From Parietichytrium sp. I65-24A (lineage: Eukaryota; Sar; Bigyra; Thraustochytrida; Thraustochytriidae): a DNA stretch of 64,000 bases. The stretch lies in the NCBI GenBank assembly GCA_012862575.1, contig BLSF01000058.1:220666-284665 (forward strand), given 5' to 3'. Of this stretch, positions 60,760 through 64,000 are shown piece by piece. Positions within the stretch are counted from its first letter, which is position 1; each line of letters opens with the position of its first letter. The position numbers and the translations under genes are program-made. Below the pieces are notes generated by a model. That model saw only the letters and a program-made list of their open reading frames with translations, had not been told where the DNA came from and did not search any database.

Positions 60760-62751
60760 ATGGCTCTAAGGGCACTGAGAGTGTTCAGTCCCGCACTGCG
60801 CAGTCCCGCTCATGGCCGGTCGCGCGATTATGCGCTGCGCTGCATGTCCTCGCACGCTCCCAAAAAGGTTCCAGAGCACCTGGAAGAGGAGCGCGTTGGG
60901 GAGATCCCTTTTAAAAATACTAGAAACTTTTCGGTTATTGCGCACATTGACCATGGCAAGTCTTCGTTAAGTGACCGCATGCTTGAGGTGGCTGGTAACC
61001 TAGATCTCAAAGACGGGAAAAGACAAGTGCTGGACGATTTGAGCGTAGAGCGCGAAAGAGGTATTACGATCAAGGCAAGAACGGCTTCCATGGTGTACAA
61101 CGGCCACCTCTTGAATTTGATCGATACGCCGGGGCACGTGGACTTCGAATACGAAGTCAAACGCTCAATATCGTCCTGCGAAGGGGCTCTGCTGCTCGTG
61201 GACAGCACGCAGGGAATACAGGCACAGACGATAGCCAACTTTAATCTTGCCGTTGGAGTGGGCCTGAAGATTCTTCCTGTGCTGACTAAGCTTGATCTCA
61301 CCAACTCAGACCCAGAGAACTGCCTTGAGCAGATAGAACGTGTACTTAAAATCCCTTCGGATGATGTTTTGTGGACCAGCTCCAAGACCGGTGAAGGATG
61401 CGCAGAGCTCCTCCCTGCGATCATAGAGAAATTTCCTCCGCCAAAGCGCGCACCGGCCGCTGTGGTTACAGGGGCAAAATTCCGTGGGGTGATTGTTGAT
61501 TCATGGTACGACCAGCACCAAGGTACGGTGTGCTTGGTTCTTCTTGACCACGGTGAGCTGGCCGCAGGCGACAACTTGCACACGGCATCCTCCATCCTCT
61601 CTAGCGGTAGTGTTCGCCCCTTCACTGTGCGTGAGGTGGGCCAACTTTTGCCACAGCCGGTGCCTCGGAAAAAGCTTTGTGCTGGGCAGTTAGGCTACGT
61701 GATTGCGGGTATCAAAGATCGCGCGGAGACAACTGTGGGGGATTTTGTATCAGATTCCGTCGAAACTGTCAAGCAAAGCGCCGGAGAAACGAAAACAAGT
61801 CAGTCCATGTCCACACCGAAGGTATTTGCAAGTGTGTACCCCATAGACTCGTCAGACTTTGATGAACTTCGAAAGGCCATGGACCGCCTGACACTAAATG
61901 ACTCTAGTGTGGCGCTCAAGCCTGAGACCAGCGGTGCTCTGGGGGCAGGGTTTCGATGCGGATTCTTGGGCCAATTGCACATGGAGGTTTTCATCCAGAG
62001 ATTGCGGGACGAATTTGCGACGGAAATCATTGCCACGGCGCCTTCGGTGCCTTATTGGGCGCAGATGAGGGATGGGACAAGAGTTCTCGCGGAGACACCA
62101 GCTTTGCTGCCTGACTTGTCCACGAACAAGGTGCAGTTTTACTTGGAGCCAATGGCTCTTGTGACACTTCTCACCCCAGTAGAGTACATGGGGGCTATGA
62201 TGAAAGTTTTTCAAGATAGGCGTGCTCGCCAACTTGAGATCACGCACTTGGACGAAACCAAGGTCATTATGAAGTTTATAATGCCGTTCCAGGAGGTCAT
62301 CATCGATCTGCACGATGTGACAAAGACCGAGAGCAGTGGCTTTGCTAGCTTTGAGTATGAGCAAGCCGAGCCAGAACAGTCGAATGTGAATAAAGTGGAC
62401 ATGCTTATTAACGGCAAAGTAGTCGATGCACTTTCTTTTGTGTGTCACACGAGCGTTGCTCACCAGCGCGGTAGAGAGGTGGCCTTGCGACTTAAGAATG
62501 TCATTCGAAGGCAGCAATTTGAGGTAATTATTCAGGCGGCGGTGGGTGCGAAAATCGTTGCTAAAGAGCGAATTCCTCCGTTTCGAAAAGATGTGCTCAC
62601 TAAATCAGGAAAGACTGTAGGAGGTGGTGACATGTCAAGGAAGAGAAAATTGCTCGAGAAGCAGAAAGAAGGAAAGAAGCGCATGAAGAGCGTGGGAAAC
62701 GTGGAGCTAGATCAGAAAGCTTTTTTCGCGGTACTCTCAAAGGACAAATAA
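60760..62751 (+). CDS. GUF1: mitochondrial translation factor GUF1/LepA (EF4)
   Basis: This 663-residue GTPase is of the EF4 family, which acts on mitochondrial ribosomes to reverse or remodel translocation. Residues 1-40 are Arg/Ser/Ala-rich without acids (ALRALRVFSPALRSPAHGRSR), typical of a mitochondrial targeting peptide. The GTPase domain has G1 AHIDHGKSSLSDRM, G2 RERGITIKA, G3 DTPGHVDF and G4 TKLDL. Domain II and the LepA-specific parts follow (GAGFRCGFLGQLHMEV, EYMGAMMKVFQDRR). The C-terminal domain has the hallmark GGGDMSRKRKLLEKQKEGK, then KRMKSVGNVELDQKAF. The length fits the family. The start is the first ATG, at the head of the targeting peptide. Confidence 0.95.
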   Translation: MALRALRVFSPALRSPAHGRSRDYALRCMSSHAPKKVPEHLEEERVGEIPFKNTRNFSVIAHIDHGKSSLSDRMLEVAGNLDLKDGKRQVLDDLSVERERGITIKARTASMVYNGHLLNLIDTPGHVDFEYEVKRSISSCEGALLLVDSTQGIQAQTIANFNLAVGVGLKILPVLTKLDLTNSDPENCLEQIERVLKIPSDDVLWTSSKTGEGCAELLPAIIEKFPPPKRAPAAVVTGAKFRGVIVDSWYDQHQGTVCLVLLDHGELAAGDNLHTASSILSSGSVRPFTVREVGQLLPQPVPRKKLCAGQLGYVIAGIKDRAETTVGDFVSDSVETVKQSAGETKTSQSMSTPKVFASVYPIDSSDFDELRKAMDRLTLNDSSVALKPETSGALGAGFRCGFLGQLHMEVFIQRLRDEFATEIIATAPSVPYWAQMRDGTRVLAETPALLPDLSTNKVQFYLEPMALVTLLTPVEYMGAMMKVFQDRRARQLEITHLDETKVIMKFIMPFQEVIIDLHDVTKTESSGFASFEYEQAEPEQSNVNKVDMLINGKVVDALSFVCHTSVAHQRGREVALRLKNVIRRQQFEVIIQAAVGAKIVAKERIPPFRKDVLTKSGKTVGGGDMSRKRKLLEKQKEGKKRMKSVGNVELDQKAFFAVLSKDK

Positions 62752-63067
62752 TACCGGTCTGGATGTGATTGAAAGGGAACCAAGTATTTGTTTGAGCGAG
62801 AGCTTTTTTTTTTTTTAATTTGAGCAAGTGTTTTGGAGCCTCATTTGGTCCAACAATTTCCGACGAGACGGTCATCTTCTCCCAAATGTTCGCTGTGTCA
62901 CCACTCTTTCCGCCCTTGGTGCTGGCCGTCAGAAAAGAAAATTTGCGAGCAAGGAGCTCCAATTCATGCGGGAGTGCCTTGTCTCGTGTGAAGTACTAAA
63001 ATTGGCCAGTGCTAGGGTGAAGCGGAGCTCGCCGACTGGAAATGCAATGGCGGTTCAATGCTTTGCG
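62752..63067. other. short region between convergent genes
   Basis: About 315 bases between the stops of GUF1 and the EF-hand gene. A T12 tract is at 62805-62816. Nothing coding is supported. Confidence 0.45.
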
Positions 63068-63592
63068 TCAAGGACCCATCATCATTTTAATATACTCGGC
63101 ATAATGAAAATTGCCACTGTTGTCAATCTCCAAGTGACGCAGGATGTCCTTAATCTGTTCTTTTGTCAAAGATTCCTTGCAGTAAACTTGGAGGATATCC
63201 TCCAGGTCTGAGAGATGCATGACTCCAGCATTGCCAGATTCGAAGAGCCGGAATGCGTTGAAGACTTGGTCTGCTGTGTACGTCGCTGTGACCTTGCGTG
63301 ACATCACCTCCACAAACTCCTCGAAGTCAATTTCGCCATTGCTATCTTGGTCGATTTCGTTAATCATCAAATCAATATCGTCCTGCGTCGCATTGATGCC
63401 AAGCGTGTCCAGGAGTTCAGCAAGCTCCTCGTTCGAAATAGACCCGCCCCCGTCTCTATCGACGAGGTTGAATATCTCCCGGTACTCTAAAAGCTCTTCT
63501 TCCGAGAGTTCATTCGCAGTCAGGGTAGTGAATTTCTTGGAGCTCTTGTGCAAAGCGAACGAGTCTCCGCCCGCACGGCTTTTCTGTGACAT
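63068..63592 (-). CDS. calmodulin/centrin-like EF-hand protein
   Basis: This 174-residue protein has four EF-hand positions. EF1 (DRDGGGSISNEE) and EF2 (DQDSNGEIDFEE) carry the acidic ligands at positions 1, 3, 5 and 12. EF3 (ESGNAGVMHLSD) has lost its first Asp and looks unable to bind calcium. EF4 (EIDNSGNFHYAE) keeps part of the loop. The N-terminal 25 residues are basic, as in centrins. The central DEIDQDSNGEIDFEEF block resembles both calmodulin and centrin. The gene could be a centrin-like basal-body protein or another calmodulin-like regulator. The start ATG is at 63592. Confidence 0.85.
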   Translation of the reverse strand: MSQKSRAGGDSFALHKSSKKFTTLTANELSEEELLEYREIFNLVDRDGGGSISNEELAELLDTLGINATQDDIDLMINEIDQDSNGEIDFEEFVEVMSRKVTATYTADQVFNAFRLFESGNAGVMHLSDLEDILQVYCKESLTKEQIKDILRHLEIDNSGNFHYAEYIKMMMGP

Positions 63593-63795
63593 CGCGCTGC
63601 CCTAGTTAGACACACGGTGTCCTCGCCCGCCCTCGCGCACTGGTCGAGGCTGAATAATTCGGTTGGGTTGAGGTGCGCAAGGACCTTGGAGATTGCACAC
63701 GCAGCCCCTTCCAACGCACCTTGTATGGCCTTGTTGCTTTGCGTCTGCTGCAAGTCCTTCAATTGTTCTTCGTATTGCACCTGGCACTGATGCAT
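63520..63795 (-). CDS. possible short ORF of unknown function upstream of the EF-hand gene
   Basis: A 91-residue frame begins with an ATG at 63795 (MHQCQVQYEEQLKDLQQTQ) and is open for some codons further upstream without an ATG. The first 55 residues have a protein-like, mostly helical composition with spaced cysteines. It overlaps the first 73 bp of the EF-hand gene on the same strand, which is unusual for a eukaryotic gene. Either an unseen intron ends it earlier, or it is a chance frame. Confidence 0.22.
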   Translation of the reverse strand: MHQCQVQYEEQLKDLQQTQSNKAIQGALEGAACAISKVLAHLNPTELFSLDQCARAGEDTVCLTRAARCHRKAVRAETRSLCTRAPRNSLP

Positions 63796-64000
63796 TGCCC
63801 AGCCATCAGGAAAGTGAACGCATCTATTATGTAGGGTATGGCTAGTATTTACGTGAAGTGATCGCTTACTAATTTTACCATACTACCTAAGAAAAATAGG
63901 AAATATTAAGGCATCGTTACATCCCAATTCCTTGTAACAATCATGAAGACTGAACTCAGAAATGGACTCTCACTTTCGCATTCTCTTTCGAGAAAGGGGA
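63593..64000. other. right edge of the window
   Basis: Apart from the doubtful short frame at 63520-63795, the last 400 bases are AT-rich with no coding signal. Confidence 0.4.

Overview
This window is nuclear DNA from a unicellular eukaryote. It carries about 24 protein genes on both strands. Most are single long open frames, and five or six short GT-AG introns (about 41-88 nt, donors GTAAGT or GTACGT) can be placed by protein homology. The gene set is typical of a mitochondriate, secretory and probably flagellated cell: GUF1/LepA, an NDUFAF6-type complex I assembly factor, EMC7, DNAJC21, a DENND4-type Rab exchange factor, MSH4, a FAM161-type ciliary protein and a calmodulin/centrin-like EF-hand protein. 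I see no plastid gene. The domain mixes (PH plus MAP kinase, HMG box plus receiver, NADH-dehydrogenase-like oxidoreductase plus SelD) and the intron-poor style suggest a heterotrophic stramenopile such as a thraustochytrid/labyrinthulomycete. This is my best guess, held with low to moderate confidence. There is no rRNA, tRNA, CRISPR or prokaryotic operon that I can support.

Layout. 1-22 kb: ribosomal stalk protein P1 (+), a 224-bp tandem duplication, PH-domain MAP kinase (-), NHL-repeat protein (+), START-like lipid-binding protein (+), membrane prolyl 4-hydroxylase with pVHL-beta-like and ShK modules (-), myristoylated armadillo protein (+), DENND4-like protein (+) and a small unknown protein (-). 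22-31.5 kb: a gene-poor tract with two 1,248-bp near-identical copies and a 113-bp exact duplication. Single N bases at 24550 and 25976 point to imperfectly joined contigs. It ends in a purine-rich, GA-repeat region. 31.5-41.5 kb: HMG-box/receiver regulator, FAM161-like protein and a large cysteine-rich type I membrane protein, all (+). 41.7-47.4 kb: MSH4, a C-CAP-only actin regulator and an EXPERA-domain protein, all (-). 48.7-64 kb: bestrophin-like channel (+), RIIa-domain miniprotein (+), oxidoreductase-SelD fusion (-), NDUFAF6 (-), DNAJC21 (+), EMC7 (+), MFS transporter (-), GUF1 (+) and an EF-hand protein (-).

The genes are ordinary dispersed eukaryotic loci and not a cluster with one function. 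The most striking content is the domain architectures. The first is a single polypeptide joining a prolyl hydroxylase to a pVHL-beta-like hydroxyproline-reader fold. The second is a DNA-bending HMG box joined to an apparently intact two-component receiver. The third is a membrane protein with four copies of a cysteine repeat I do not recognise. Many genes also have short, locus-specific tandem repeats just upstream of the start codon, usually purine-rich on the sense strand.
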